Assembly: GCF_000253255.1 (NCBI RefSeq)
Contig: NC_015580.1
Location: 775,001 to 839,000 of the forward strand
Reading direction: 5' to 3'
DNA length: 64,000 nt
From: Novosphingobium sp. PP1Y
Lineage (GTDB): Bacteria; Pseudomonadota; Alphaproteobacteria; Sphingomonadales; Sphingomonadaceae
Shown: piece by piece, positions 27,958-37,673 of the stretch
How positions within the stretch are numbered: the stretch's first letter is position 1
How the letters are laid out: every line of letters starts with the position of its first letter
The notes under the pieces: model-generated
Told to the model about the DNA's origin: nothing
What the model saw: only the letters and a program-made list of their open reading frames with translations
The model's database searches: none
Made by a program: the position numbers and the translations under genes

Positions 27958-28925
27958 GCCTTCCCAAACTTCATGTCGCGGTCCTGATGGGCGGTTGGTC
28001 GCATGAGCGGTCGGTTTCGCTGATGAGCGGGGAAGGCGTGGCCAAGGCGCTGGAGTCCAAGGGCCACAAGGTCACCCGAATCGACATGGACCGTAATGTC
28101 GCGCTGCGCCTGTCGGAAGCCGCGCCCGACGTCGTGTTCAATGCGCTGCACGGTGCTCCGGGCGAAGATGGCACGGTTCAGGGCATGATGGACCTGATGG
28201 GCCTTACCTATACCCATTCCGGCCTCGCAACGTCGGTCATCGCCATCGACAAGGAACTGACCAAGCAGGCGCTCGTCCCCCATGGCATTCCGATGCCGGG
28301 CGGGCGCATCGTGGCCTCCGAAGATCTCTACGCCGGCGATCCGCTGCCGCGCCCTTATGTCCTCAAGCCGGTTAACGAAGGCTCGTCCGTCGGCGTTGCG
28401 ATCGTCATGGACGCGAGCAACTACGGCAATCCGATCCGCCGCGATGCAGCCGGGCCGTGGCAGGAATTCGATCACCTGCTGGCCGAGCCCTACATCCGCG
28501 GCCGCGAACTGACGACGGCAGTGATCGGCGACCGTGCGCTGCTGGTGACGGAACTGAAGCCGAAGTCCGGTTTTTACGACTTCGATTCCAAGTACACCGA
28601 CGGCTTGACCGAGCATGTCTGCCCGGCTGAAATCCCGGACGAGATTGCCCAGGCCTGCAAGGACCTAGCCCTGCGCGCGCACCGCCTGCTCGGCTGCAAG
28701 GGCACCAGCCGCTCGGATTTCCGCTGGGACGATACGCAGGGCGTGGAAGGGCTGTTCCTGCTGGAAACCAACACCCAACCCGGCATGACGCCGCTCAGCC
28801 TCGTGCCCGAGCAGGCCCGGGCCTGCGGCATGGAATATGCCGACCTCGTCGAGGCGATCATCGCCGAGGCGCTGGAGGACGCGCGGTCGAAACAAGCTGC
28901 GGGGGCAGTGAAGGGGGCTGAATGA
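27954..28925 (+). CDS. ddl: D-alanine--D-alanine ligase
   Basis: This 323-residue ATP-grasp ligase supplies D-Ala-D-Ala to MurF. The N-terminus HVAVLMGGWSHERSVSLMSG, HGAPGEDGTVQG, KPVNEGSSVGV, ELKPKSGFYDFDSKYTDG and LLETNTQPGMT are diagnostic. I chose GTG 27954, which overlaps the murB stop (GTGA) and puts the first beta strand at the proper distance; the ATG further upstream lies inside murB. Ddl within the dcw cluster is usual in proteobacteria. Confidence 0.95.
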   Translation: MSLPKLHVAVLMGGWSHERSVSLMSGEGVAKALESKGHKVTRIDMDRNVALRLSEAAPDVVFNALHGAPGEDGTVQGMMDLMGLTYTHSGLATSVIAIDKELTKQALVPHGIPMPGGRIVASEDLYAGDPLPRPYVLKPVNEGSSVGVAIVMDASNYGNPIRRDAAGPWQEFDHLLAEPYIRGRELTTAVIGDRALLVTELKPKSGFYDFDSKYTDGLTEHVCPAEIPDEIAQACKDLALRAHRLLGCKGTSRSDFRWDDTQGVEGLFLLETNTQPGMTPLSLVPEQARACGMEYADLVEAIIAEALEDARSKQAAGAVKGAE

Positions 28926-29854
28926 GCCAGACGATCCGGCGCAAGTCGAAGAGCGCGAGGAAGTCCGCCGCAAGGCAGGGCACCAAGGCCAAGGTCCGGC
29001 AGGCCCGGGCGACGACCGGATCGGCGATGGACGTCGCGATGAGCTGGCTGCCGTTCTCGGAAGACCAGCTTCACCGCATCTTCCTCTTCGCGATCCTTGC
29101 AGGCGCAGGCGTTCTGGCCTGGCTGGCCGCCAGTGCCGCGGGCCTTCCCGCGCTGGTCGGCGACCAGGTGGCCCAGGTCGCCGCGCATTCGGGCTTCGAG
29201 GTCAAGACCGTGGTCGTGCGCGGGGCGCAGAACATCAACAAGCTCAAGGTCTATGAAAAGGCCTTGGCCGAACGCAACCGGGCGATGCCCGACGTCGATC
29301 TCGAAGGGCTGCGCAGCGAACTTCTCGAACTTTCTTGGATCAAGGACGCGCGGGTATCGCGCCAGTTGCCCGATACGCTGGTGATCGACATCGTCGAGCG
29401 CGAGCCGCACGCGGTGCTGCGCAAGGCCGACCGCTTCGTCCTGATCGACGAATCCGGGCATGAGCTGGAGGCGATCAGCCGCAAGGATGCGCAGGGGCGG
29501 CTTATCGTCTCGGGCTTCGGCGCCGGGCAGCAGGTGACCCAGCTCGCCCACCTTCTCGAAGCTGCACCCGCGCTCAAGCCGCGTGTGCGCGAGGCGGAGT
29601 GGATCGGCAATCGCCGCTGGAATCTCACGTTCAAGACCGGGCAGGTGCTCGCGCTTCCCGAGGGCGACAAGCCTTCGGCCAACGCGCTGGTCACCTTCGC
29701 CCGGCTCGACGGGACCAACCGCCTGCTGGGCGGCAAGGTTACCGCATTCGACATGCGGGCACGCGATCGCATCTATCTGCGTGTGCCCGACGAGGAAGGC
29801 AGGGAACTCGCGCTCAAGGCGGGCGCGGTTCCGCACAGTGTGGAGGCAGACTGA
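28922..29854 (+). CDS. ftsQ: Cell division protein FtsQ
   Basis: This 310-residue bitopic protein has a very basic cytoplasmic tail (residues 1-45, many Lys/Arg), one membrane helix (~52-72), a POTRA domain (~92-160, FEVKTVVVRGAQNINKLKVYE) and the FtsQ domain with WIKDARVSRQLPDTLVIDIVEREPHA. It scaffolds FtsL/FtsB and regulates FtsWI. It overlaps ddl by four bases and ftsA by one. Confidence 0.95.
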   Translation: MSQTIRRKSKSARKSAARQGTKAKVRQARATTGSAMDVAMSWLPFSEDQLHRIFLFAILAGAGVLAWLAASAAGLPALVGDQVAQVAAHSGFEVKTVVVRGAQNINKLKVYEKALAERNRAMPDVDLEGLRSELLELSWIKDARVSRQLPDTLVIDIVEREPHAVLRKADRFVLIDESGHELEAISRKDAQGRLIVSGFGAGQQVTQLAHLLEAAPALKPRVREAEWIGNRRWNLTFKTGQVLALPEGDKPSANALVTFARLDGTNRLLGGKVTAFDMRARDRIYLRVPDEEGRELALKAGAVPHSVEAD

Positions 29855-31134
29855 TGGCAGGCCCGCGCATCACCCGCGTCTTCGGCGCGGTCAATATCGG
29901 TTCCTTCCGCATTTCCGCGATTGTCGCGGGCATTTCGGAAACCGGCGACATGATTGTCCTGGGCTCCGGGCACCGCGCCAGCCAGGGCATCAAGCGCGGC
30001 TACGTGACCGACATGACGGCGGCGACTTATGCCGTGCGCGATGCCATCGACCGGGCCGAGCGCATGGCCAACACTTCGGTCCAGAAAGTCTGGATCGGCT
30101 GCTCGGGAGCCGGGCTCGCCAGCCGTATCGACCAGTTCGACGCCGAAATCGGCGGCCGCCGGATCGAGCAGGAAGACATCGACCAGCTGCTCGTCAGTGC
30201 GCGCGACGTGATCCAGCCCGACGGGCGCATGGTCCTGCACGCGCAGCCGGCGCAGTACCGGCTCGATGGCGCACACGGTGTCATCGATCCCAAGGGCCTC
30301 CATGCCGAGCGCCTCGGTGTCGACATTCACGTCATGCTGGCCGACGGTGCACCGATCCGCAACCTCACCGAGGCGGTCCAGAGCGCGCACCTCGAGGTCG
30401 AGGCCGTGGTCGGTTCACCGATTGCGGCGGGCCAGGCCTGCCTCTCGCCCGAAGAGCGCGATCTGGGCGTTGCGCTGGTCGAATTCGGGGCGGAGGTCAC
30501 CAATGTCGCGATCTATTCGGGCGGAATGCTGACCGACATGATCCCGATTCCGATGGGCTCGGCCGATATCACCGATGCGATAGCCTCGGCCTTCGGCATC
30601 CGTCGCTTCCAGGCGGAGCGCCTGAAGTGCGTCAACGGTTCGGCCATCGCAAGTCCGACCGACCATCGCGAGATGATCCCGGTCAATGCCCCGGGTGAGG
30701 AGGGCGTGGGCCCCATCGCCCGCCATGCCGACGAGAAGAACCGCATCCCGCGCGCCGAGCTGATCGGCGTGATTACCGGTCAGCTCGGCGCATTGATGGA
30801 AGAAGTCAGCAAGGCCCTGAAAGCCATGCGCTTCAGCGGCCAGCGCGGACAGCAGGTGGTGTTCACGGGAGGCGGTGCGGAGCTGGTCGGGCTTGCCGAT
30901 TTTGCCCAGGCCGCACTGGGCAAACCGGTACGGATCGGCCGCGTCCCGCAGCTTGCCGGTTTGGCCGAAGCCCATGTAAAGCCGGGGTTTTCAACCTTGG
31001 CCGGTCTTGTGTTATACGCCGCCGACGACCCGGTGGACATCCGTAGTCTCGGAAAGAGCCACCAGAAGACCGTTAAGTACAGTGGGCTTGGTGTGGTCGG
31101 TCGCGTCGTCAGTGCCTTGAAGGAATATTTCTGA
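29854..31134 (+). CDS. ftsA: Cell division protein FtsA
   Basis: This 426-residue actin-like ATPase anchors FtsZ to the membrane. It shows the N-terminal GAVNIGSFRISAIV phosphate loop, RASQGIKRGYVTDM, LVEFGAEVTNVAIYSGG, VVFTGGGAELVGL and a C-terminal amphipathic end after the GRVVSALKEYF stretch that could act as membrane-targeting sequence. It shares one base with the ftsQ stop. A 159-base gap separates it from ftsZ, enough for a separate ftsZ promoter. Confidence 0.95.
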   Translation: MAGPRITRVFGAVNIGSFRISAIVAGISETGDMIVLGSGHRASQGIKRGYVTDMTAATYAVRDAIDRAERMANTSVQKVWIGCSGAGLASRIDQFDAEIGGRRIEQEDIDQLLVSARDVIQPDGRMVLHAQPAQYRLDGAHGVIDPKGLHAERLGVDIHVMLADGAPIRNLTEAVQSAHLEVEAVVGSPIAAGQACLSPEERDLGVALVEFGAEVTNVAIYSGGMLTDMIPIPMGSADITDAIASAFGIRRFQAERLKCVNGSAIASPTDHREMIPVNAPGEEGVGPIARHADEKNRIPRAELIGVITGQLGALMEEVSKALKAMRFSGQRGQQVVFTGGGAELVGLADFAQAALGKPVRIGRVPQLAGLAEAHVKPGFSTLAGLVLYAADDPVDIRSLGKSHQKTVKYSGLGVVGRVVSALKEYF

Positions 31135-31293
31135 GGCGGCCGCGCGCCTTGCATTCGCGTCGGAGCAATTCGACGCATCTTGCACTGCAGCGGCTGTGGA
31201 CAAAGGTTAAGAGCGCTTTGCGTGGACGAGTCGAAGCGTGCAATCAGGCTAGTCAAAGTGATTTCTTCGCGCACGTGCCTGCAGGAGAGCGAA

Positions 31294-32835
31294 ATGAGCA
31301 TTAACATTGGACCGCCGGCGATCGACGAACTTCGCCCGCGGATTGTCGTAATCGGTGTCGGCGGGGCCGGTGGCAACGCTATTGCCAACATGATCGAGGC
31401 CCAGATCGAGGGCGTCGATTTCGTGGTGGCCAATACCGATGCGCAGGCCCTGAACAATTCCATCGCCGAAACCCGCGTGCAGCTGGGGCCGGACATCACC
31501 CAGGGCCTCGGTGCCGGTTCGCGCCCCGAAGTGGGACGCGCCGCAGCCGAGGAGACGCTCGAGGAAATCGATCGTCTGCTGGACGGCGTCCACATGGTCT
31601 TCATCGCTGCGGGCATGGGCGGCGGCACCGGCACGGGTGCCGCTCCGATCATCGCGCAGGCCGCGCGTGAAAAGGGCGTCCTGACTGTCGGCGTGGTGAC
31701 CAAGCCCTTCATGTTCGAAGGCACGCGTCGCATGCGTTCGGCCGAAGCGGGCATCGAAGAGCTGCAGAAGCACGTCGATACCCTGATCGTCATACCGAAC
31801 CAGAACCTGTTCCTCGTCGCCAAGGCGGAGACGACCTTCAAGGAAGCGTTCTCGCTTGCCGACGAAGTGCTGCAGCAGGGCGTGCGTTCGATCACCGACC
31901 TCATGGTCATGCCGGGCCTGATCAACCTCGACTTTGCCGACGTGCGTTCGGTCATGGGCGAGATGGGCAAGGCGATGATGGGCACGGGCGAGGGTGAAGG
32001 TCCGAACCGTGCGCTCGAGGCGGCCGAGCAGGCGATTGCCAACCCGCTGCTCGACGGCGTGTCGATGCAGGGCGCCAAGGGCGTCATCATCTCGATCATC
32101 GGCGGCGACGACATGAAGCTGCTCGAAGTCGACGAGGCGGCCAACCATATCCGCGAACTGGTCGATCCCGACGCTAACATCATCTGGGGTTCGGCGTTCA
32201 ACCCGGACCTGCAGGGCAAGATCCGGGTCTCGGTCGTCGCCACCGGCATCGAGCAGACCGCCGAGCAGGCCGAAGTGGCTTCGCGTCCGATGAGCCTGGG
32301 TGCCTCGCGCGGCCCGGTTCGTCCGGCCGTTGCCCGTCCGGTCGCCGTCGAAGCGCCCGGCGAGCCCGAACCGCTTGAACTGGGCGAGCCGGCGCCTGCG
32401 CCGCAGGCCGAACCGGTCGCCGCCGCGCCCGAGCCGGAGTCGTTCGACGAGCTCGAGCTCGGTGCGAGCGAGGAGATCGAGGGCGCAGATGAGCAGAAGG
32501 AAGCCGCTTCGGGCAGCTATGCCAGTCTTTCCGGGTTGCGCACGCCGCGCAAGGAGCCGCTGGATCTTGGCGCTGAAGCCGAAGCCTCCGAGCCGGCGCG
32601 CAATCAGGACGAACTGATGCTCGACGGCGGGCAGGCGGCACCAGCACCTTCGCCCACGCCGATCCCGCGTCGCCCCGCACCCGCCCAGCCGGCATCCGGC
32701 GGCGGCAGCACCCTGTTCGAGCGTATGACCAGCCTGTCCCGTCCCAAGTCGGCAGCCAGCGCGCAGTCGGACGAGGAAGAGGATAGCGCCTCGATCAGCA
32801 TTCCGCGCTTCCTCGGGCGCCAGAACAACCAGTAA
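31294..32835 (+). CDS. ftsZ: Cell division tubulin homologue FtsZ
   Basis: This 513-residue GTPase forms the Z-ring. The GTP-binding [14 protein letters not shown] and the tubulin signature [12 protein letters not shown] are present, as are [13 protein letters not shown] and [16 protein letters not shown]. After the globular core (~residues 1-320) comes a long Pro/Ala/Glu-rich linker of ~170 residues and the C-terminal peptide [14 protein letters not shown], the FtsA-binding tail in its alphaproteobacterial form. The ATG at 31294 follows CAGGAGAGCG, which decides against the longer in-frame extension. Confidence 0.97.
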   Translation: MSINIGPPAIDELRPRIVVIGVGGAGGNAIANMIEAQIEGVDFVVANTDAQALNNSIAETRVQLGPDITQGLGAGSRPEVGRAAAEETLEEIDRLLDGVHMVFIAAGMGGGTGTGAAPIIAQAAREKGVLTVGVVTKPFMFEGTRRMRSAEAGIEELQKHVDTLIVIPNQNLFLVAKAETTFKEAFSLADEVLQQGVRSITDLMVMPGLINLDFADVRSVMGEMGKAMMGTGEGEGPNRALEAAEQAIANPLLDGVSMQGAKGVIISIIGGDDMKLLEVDEAANHIRELVDPDANIIWGSAFNPDLQGKIRVSVVATGIEQTAEQAEVASRPMSLGASRGPVRPAVARPVAVEAPGEPEPLELGEPAPAPQAEPVAAAPEPESFDELELGASEEIEGADEQKEAASGSYASLSGLRTPRKEPLDLGAEAEASEPARNQDELMLDGGQAAPAPSPTPIPRRPAPAQPASGGGSTLFERMTSLSRPKSAASAQSDEEEDSASISIPRFLGRQNNQ

Positions 32836-32849
32836 CGGACACAAGGCCA

Positions 32850-32880
32850 GGGGCGGTGACTGCAGTTGCCGCCTCTGCTT
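32850..32880 (+). terminator. Possible terminator after ftsZ
   Basis: A GC-rich inverted repeat (GGGGCGG at 32850-32856 facing CCGCCTC at 32869-32875) encloses a small palindrome, 14 bases after the ftsZ stop. Only a weak T/C-rich tail follows, so this is a candidate end of the dcw message rather than a clear one. Confidence 0.35.
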
Positions 32881-33059
32881 CTTGCGCCATTCCCGGCACC
32901 GTCTGGCGCTCTGCGCGATTGTGTCGGCGGTCCGTTCGCTGCAGGTTAATCGACGGGACGGCATAGGACGGCCCGGCTTTTCATTTGACGGCGCATAAGC
33001 ACGCTATTCGACAGTGCGCGAACGCGTTTCTTGCCGTCGCGATAGAGGTATTCAGGATC

Positions 33060-34961
33060 TTGCGGTTTGAGCTGAGGGTTTCGCGGTTCCTGGCAGGCGT
33101 GGGCCTCGCCGCTTTCTCGTTTGTCCCCGCCGCAGCATCGGCCCAGAGTGTCCCGGTCGTTTCACGGCCCATCGTCCAGGCGATCCCCAGCGTCGATCCC
33201 CAGAAGCTCAGCGATGCGCTGACCCGGCTCGGCCGTGACCCGCGCGACGTCAACGCGCTGATGGATGCCGCCGATGCCGCGCGCGCGCTGGGTGACTATG
33301 ACGCCTCGATCGGCTTCTATCGCCGCGCGGAAGACCTTTCTCCGAACAATGCCCGGATCAAGTCGGGCCTGGCGAGCGCGCTGGTCCTGAGCGGCGATCC
33401 GGTCGCGGCTATTCCGGTCTTTGCCGAGGCAGAGCGGGCAGGGGCCAGAGCCAGCGACATCGCCTCCGACCGCGGCCTTGCTTTTGACCTCGTCGGCGAC
33501 AATGCGACGGCCCAGCGCTACTACATCGGCGCGCTCAATGGTTCGGGCGACGACGAGGCGCGGCTGCGCTATGCCGTCAGCCAGGCCATCGCGGGCGACG
33601 TCGAGGCGGCGCAGCAGACGTTGATGCCGTTGCTGCGCAAGCAGGACAAGCCGGGTTGGCGCACCCGTGCCTTCACGCTGGCAATCGTCGGCGACACCAA
33701 GGAGGCGGTCGACCTTGCGAACCGTATCCTGCCTGCGCCACTGGCACAGAACGTGGCGCCGTACTTGCGCTACATGCCGCGCCTGACCAAGGCCCAGCAG
33801 GCTGCGGCGGCCAACCTCGGAAAATTCCCTAAGGCATCGGAAATCGGCCGCGACGATCCGCGCATCGCTTCCTACAAACCGGTGCAGCTGGCTGCCGCGA
33901 TGCCAGCCGCCGCCATGGCGCAGGCGCCAGCCTATTCGGACAAGGCGAGCCGGCAGAAGGCCGCCAAAGCAAAGGCCGAACAGGTCAGGCGCGAGGCCGA
34001 AGTCAACGAGAACCGGCGCAAGGCCGCGCTCGCCTCGGCCTCGGCGGACCGCGTTGCGCCGCCGGATCCCAAACCGGCGATCGAGCGCGAAATGGGTGAG
34101 TTGCCGCCGCGCGATGCCAATGGCGAACTGCCGCCGGTGAACGCGGGTTCGGCACGTCAGGCGGCAACAGCAGCAAGCATGGCCCGCGCCGCGCCCACTC
34201 CGGCACCCACTCCTGCACCGGTTCGTGCGTCCGCTGAGGCACCTGCACCGGCACCCGTGACCACGCCGCCCCCGCGCCCCGCGCAGGCCGCATCAGCCAC
34301 GAGCGCGATGCCGGCGTCGCCATCGCCCGCTGCGTCTGCGCCGCCGCGGCCTGCGGCTTCGACGTCGGGCAACTTCGATTTGGCCAGGATCGGCGGTTCG
34401 GCATCGCCACCGCCGCCTGCCAGTCCTTCGTCTGTGCCCGTCGTTGCCACTTCCGCTTCGTCCCTGACATCCAGACCAGAGGCGGAAGCGCCGCCTGAGC
34501 CGGGGCCAAGCCAGCTTTCGCTTTCGGAGATCTTCGCCGATCTGGGCAAGCCTACGGCGCAGGCCATGCCCGCCTCCGGCGCAGTCGATATCCGCAAGAT
34601 CATTCCGGCCAAGCCCAAGCCCAAGGAAGAGCCGAAGCCTGCTCCCAAGCCGGAGAAGCCGGCGCCGCCGCCTCCGCCGGCGCATCCGAGCCGGATCTGG
34701 GTGCAGATCGGCGTCGGCCGCGACAAGAGCGCCATCGCCTTCGACTGGCGGCGCCATCTGCGTGAGACGCCGGAGCTGTTCAAGGGGCGCAAGCCTTATG
34801 TCAGCGAAATGGGCCGGACCAACCGCATCCTCGTCGGTCCGTTCGAGACCAGCAAGGCGGCGAACGAGTTCGCTGCCGATGTCCGCAAGGCAGACGTCGC
34901 GAATGCCTTGCCCTGGACGAGTCCGGCAGGCCAGGTCGTGGACGAATTGCCGGCCAAGTGA
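33060..34961 (+). CDS. Secreted TPR-like / SPOR-domain protein
   Basis: This ~633-residue protein has a signal peptide (RFLAGVGLAAFSFVPAAASA), a tetratricopeptide-like helical region (about residues 45-240, DVNALMDAADAARALGDYDASIGFYRRAEDLSPNNARIKSG), a long Ala/Pro/Ser-rich linker and a C-terminal SPOR domain (~560-630, IWVQIGVGRDKSAIAF ... GPFETSKAANEFAADV). SPOR domains bind denuded septal glycan, so a division-site role fits its position right after ftsZ. Start choice is uncertain: the frame has no ATG, and TTG 33060 gives a compact signal peptide whereas TTG 32985 adds 25 residues in front of it. Confidence 0.8.
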   Translation: MRFELRVSRFLAGVGLAAFSFVPAAASAQSVPVVSRPIVQAIPSVDPQKLSDALTRLGRDPRDVNALMDAADAARALGDYDASIGFYRRAEDLSPNNARIKSGLASALVLSGDPVAAIPVFAEAERAGARASDIASDRGLAFDLVGDNATAQRYYIGALNGSGDDEARLRYAVSQAIAGDVEAAQQTLMPLLRKQDKPGWRTRAFTLAIVGDTKEAVDLANRILPAPLAQNVAPYLRYMPRLTKAQQAAAANLGKFPKASEIGRDDPRIASYKPVQLAAAMPAAAMAQAPAYSDKASRQKAAKAKAEQVRREAEVNENRRKAALASASADRVAPPDPKPAIEREMGELPPRDANGELPPVNAGSARQAATAASMARAAPTPAPTPAPVRASAEAPAPAPVTTPPPRPAQAASATSAMPASPSPAASAPPRPAASTSGNFDLARIGGSASPPPPASPSSVPVVATSASSLTSRPEAEAPPEPGPSQLSLSEIFADLGKPTAQAMPASGAVDIRKIIPAKPKPKEEPKPAPKPEKPAPPPPPAHPSRIWVQIGVGRDKSAIAFDWRRHLRETPELFKGRKPYVSEMGRTNRILVGPFETSKAANEFAADVRKADVANALPWTSPAGQVVDELPAK

Positions 34962-35157
34962 TGGTGTTCGGGGTAAACTAAACACCGATCAGGCGAAGTA
35001 ATTTTCCGGATGGTTGGTAGCTGCCGTTAATCTTCGGTTTAGCCTTATCCACATCATGTAAACAGGCTTGTGCAGTTTTGCGCAGGCGTTTCGGTCTCCC
35101 GCATTGTGCTGCCCCGGGCAAGCAAGACATCCATGCTCCAGATATCTCGGAGGATGA

Positions 35158-35676
35158 ATGTCAGGATTTATGAGAACGGTGCAGGACGAGATGGGCAGTG
35201 AGGACGAAGCCGCTCCGGTGGAGATGCTCGCCTGCCTTTTCGAAGCCCGCGACTGGCCATTCGAACACACCTCCGACGACGAGATCTCGGCGGAAGTGAA
35301 AGGGAGCTGGGCGACCTACCAGATCCAGGCGGTCTGGCGCCGCGAGGACCGGGTGCTCCAGCTCCTGTGCCTGCCCGACATCCGGGTGACCGATGCCAAG
35401 CGCGCAGCGGTTTACGAGGCACTGGCGATGATCAACGAACAGCTTTGGGTCGGCCATTTCGATGTCTGGTCCAACGGCAGCGTCGTGCTCTACCGCCACG
35501 GCCTGATGCTGGGCGAGGACGGCCTGCTCGGCCCCGGGCAGGCGCAGATGGTGGTCGAGGCGGCGATCGAGGAGTGCGATCGCTTCTACCCGGTCTTCCA
35601 GTTCATCCTGTGGGGCGACAAGACCCCCTCCGAAGCGCTTGCGGCAGCGCTCGTCGACGCGGCCGGAGAAGCCTGA
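35158..35676 (+). CDS. YbjN-domain protein
   Basis: This 172-residue soluble protein matches the YbjN pattern common in alphaproteobacteria: an N-terminal MLACLFEARDWPFEHTSDDEI, then SWATYQIQAVWRREDRVLQLLC, and a helical C-terminal half with EECDRFYPVFQFILWG. YbjN-like proteins resemble secretion chaperones and have been linked to stress and motility; the exact role is unknown. The ATG at 35158 has CGGAGGA five bases upstream. It is monocistronic as far as I can see, lying between the SPOR gene and proC. Confidence 0.85.
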   Translation: MSGFMRTVQDEMGSEDEAAPVEMLACLFEARDWPFEHTSDDEISAEVKGSWATYQIQAVWRREDRVLQLLCLPDIRVTDAKRAAVYEALAMINEQLWVGHFDVWSNGSVVLYRHGLMLGEDGLLGPGQAQMVVEAAIEECDRFYPVFQFILWGDKTPSEALAAALVDAAGEA

Positions 35677-35794
35677 TCGGTTGATAACGGCGGATCGGGA
35701 TGGTCCGCTTGAAAACCGCGCTTTGGGCCTTGGCAGGAATTGGGAGCGCGCCTAGTTGAAGCGGCAATTCAAGCCGTTCCCTACAGGAGAAGAC

Positions 35795-36616
35795 ATGGAA
35801 CGCTTTCAGAACATCCTGCTGGTTGGCTGCGGCAACATGGCCGGTGCCATGCTCGACGGATGGCTGGCGGGCGGTATCCCGGCCTCGCGCTTCACGGTTG
35901 TCGATCCCTATCGCAAGGCCGTGCCTCAAGGCGTGACCCTGCTGCGCGAGCTGCCGGAGGGGCGCTTCGATGCCGTGATGCTGGGGGTAAAACCCCAGGG
36001 CCTCGACGATCTTGCCCCCTCGCTGGCGCCCTCGGTCGGCGCGCAGACGGTGCTCTTCTCCATTCTTGCCGGCGTCGAGTTCGACAGCCTTGCCGCGCGC
36101 TTTCCCGATGCGGGTGCGATTGTGCGGATCATGCCGAACCTTGCGGCGGCCATCGGTAAGTCGCCCATCGCCCTCGATTCCCGCGGGCTCGACGACCAGG
36201 GGCGCGATGCCGTCACGGCGTTCATGCAGCCGCTTGGCACGCCGGAATGGCTGGCAGGAGAAGAGCTGTTCGACGCCGTGACCGCGCTTGCGGGTTGTGG
36301 TCCGGCTTTCGTCTATCGCTTCATCGACTCGCTTGCGGCAGGGGCGGCTGCCCTGGGTCTCGATGCGAAGCAATCCCAGCGCCTCGCGATCGCCATGGTG
36401 GAAGGCGCCGCGCAGCTTGCCGCCGGGCAGGCTGCGGCTCAGCCGCCGGTCTCGCCGGGCGAGCTGGCCGACATGGTGGCGAGCCCGGGTGGCTCGACCC
36501 GGGCGGGCATGAACGTGCTCGATGCTGACGAGGCGCTGGCCAGGGTGATCGCCTCGGCCATGGAAGCATCGCGCGACCGCAATGCTGAAATGGCGGCCGA
36601 AGCGCGCAAGGCTTGA
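35795..36616 (+). CDS. proC: Pyrroline-5-carboxylate reductase
   Basis: This 273-residue enzyme reduces pyrroline-5-carboxylate to proline with NAD(P)H. The Rossmann fold begins ILLVGCGNMAGAMLDGWL; RIMPNLAAAIGKS, ALAGCGPAFVYRFIDSL and the C-terminal VASPGGSTRAGMNVLD are diagnostic. ATG 35795 follows AGGAGA at good spacing and is preferred over TTG 35756. ProB, which makes the first intermediate, is in this window at 40425; proA is not. Confidence 0.95.
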   Translation: MERFQNILLVGCGNMAGAMLDGWLAGGIPASRFTVVDPYRKAVPQGVTLLRELPEGRFDAVMLGVKPQGLDDLAPSLAPSVGAQTVLFSILAGVEFDSLAARFPDAGAIVRIMPNLAAAIGKSPIALDSRGLDDQGRDAVTAFMQPLGTPEWLAGEELFDAVTALAGCGPAFVYRFIDSLAAGAAALGLDAKQSQRLAIAMVEGAAQLAAGQAAAQPPVSPGELADMVASPGGSTRAGMNVLDADEALARVIASAMEASRDRNAEMAAEARKA

Positions 36617-36761
36617 GCGATGCCGGGGCTTGCATCTCCGATAGATACACTTTGACACAATCCGCGGCGTCCGGTTTTTCTTGAATAATGGGCCCCGGGC
36701 GCCGATATTCATTGTGTAACCGGCCACGGCATTGTGCGCGCGCCGGGAAAGGGAGTTAGAA

Positions 36762-37502
36762 ATGGCGAATTGGAACGACCCCCAGCCCCGCTCGGGCTTC
36801 GGTGCGTCTCCGAGCCTTGACGGACGCACGGCTGGCCAGGCCACCTATGACATGGGCCTGCGCCGTCACATGCTTTCGATCTACAACTACATGGCTTCCG
36901 GCGTTCTGCTGTCGGGGATCGTGGCGATGCTTTTCGCTTCGTCCGGCATGGCCGTGCAATTGCTGTCGAGCCCGCTCAAGTGGGTAGTCATGCTGGCACC
37001 GCTCGGCTTCGTCATGGCCATGAACTTCGGCGTGAACAGGATGAAGACCTCGACGCTGCAGATGCTCTACTGGGGCTTCTGCGTGGTCATGGGTCTTTCG
37101 CTCTCGGCGATCTTCCTGGTCTTCACCGCCAGCTCGATTGCGACGACGTTCTTCGCGACCGCGGCTGCCTTCGCTGGTCTCAGCCTCTTCGGCTATACCA
37201 CGAAGAAGGATCTTTCGGGCTTCGGCACGTTCCTGATCATGGGCGTGGTTGGCATCCTCGTTGCGATGGTGATCAACCTGTTCGTCGGGTCGACGGTGCT
37301 GCAGCTGGCGATTTCGGTCCTCGGCGTGCTGATCTTCGCCGGCCTGACTGCCTACGACACCCAGATGCTGAAGAACCAGTACTACCAACTGCGTGGGACT
37401 GAATTCATCGGCAAGGCGGTCGTGCTCGGCGCGTTGAGCCTCTACCTGGACTTCATCAACATGTTCCAGTTCCTGCTCTCGTTCCTCGGCCAGAGGGACT
37501 GA
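36762..37502 (+). CDS. Bax inhibitor-1 / YccA family membrane protein
   Basis: This 246-residue protein has about seven membrane segments after a ~35-residue hydrophilic start. RRHMLSIYNYMASGVLLSG, LFGYTTKKDLSGFGTFL and the C-terminal AYDTQMLKNQYY and LYLDFINMFQFLLSFLG are strongly typical of the BI-1 family. The family includes YccA, a modulator of FtsH proteolysis, and calcium-leak channels; which role applies here is not evident. A strong terminator follows directly (37573-37609). Confidence 0.93.
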   Translation: MANWNDPQPRSGFGASPSLDGRTAGQATYDMGLRRHMLSIYNYMASGVLLSGIVAMLFASSGMAVQLLSSPLKWVVMLAPLGFVMAMNFGVNRMKTSTLQMLYWGFCVVMGLSLSAIFLVFTASSIATTFFATAAAFAGLSLFGYTTKKDLSGFGTFLIMGVVGILVAMVINLFVGSTVLQLAISVLGVLIFAGLTAYDTQMLKNQYYQLRGTEFIGKAVVLGALSLYLDFINMFQFLLSFLGQRD

Positions 37503-37572
37503 TCCAGGCGGACATGGCGGTTCGTCCCGCTTGCGGGGCGAGTAATCCACAGTCCAGGCAGGCATTGCTATC

Positions 37573-37609
37573 ATGCCCGGTGCGGTTCGTCGCACCGGGC
37601 ATTTCTTTT
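37573..37609 (+). terminator. Rho-independent terminator after BI-1 gene
   Basis: A perfect 12-bp stem (37573-37584 with 37591-37602) with a six-base loop is followed by TTCTTTT. It ends the transcript 70 bases after the BI-1 family stop codon. Confidence 0.88.
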
Positions 37610-37673
37610 GCCGCGGGCTGGAGATAGGATTCCGGCCGTTCTGATGGAGTTTTACAGGGTGGAAGACCACAAG

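Noticed and set aside
31180..31293. In-frame upstream extension of ftsZ (38 residues)
   Set aside because: The extension is absent from FtsZ proteins, and CAGGAGAGCG sits properly before ATG 31294.
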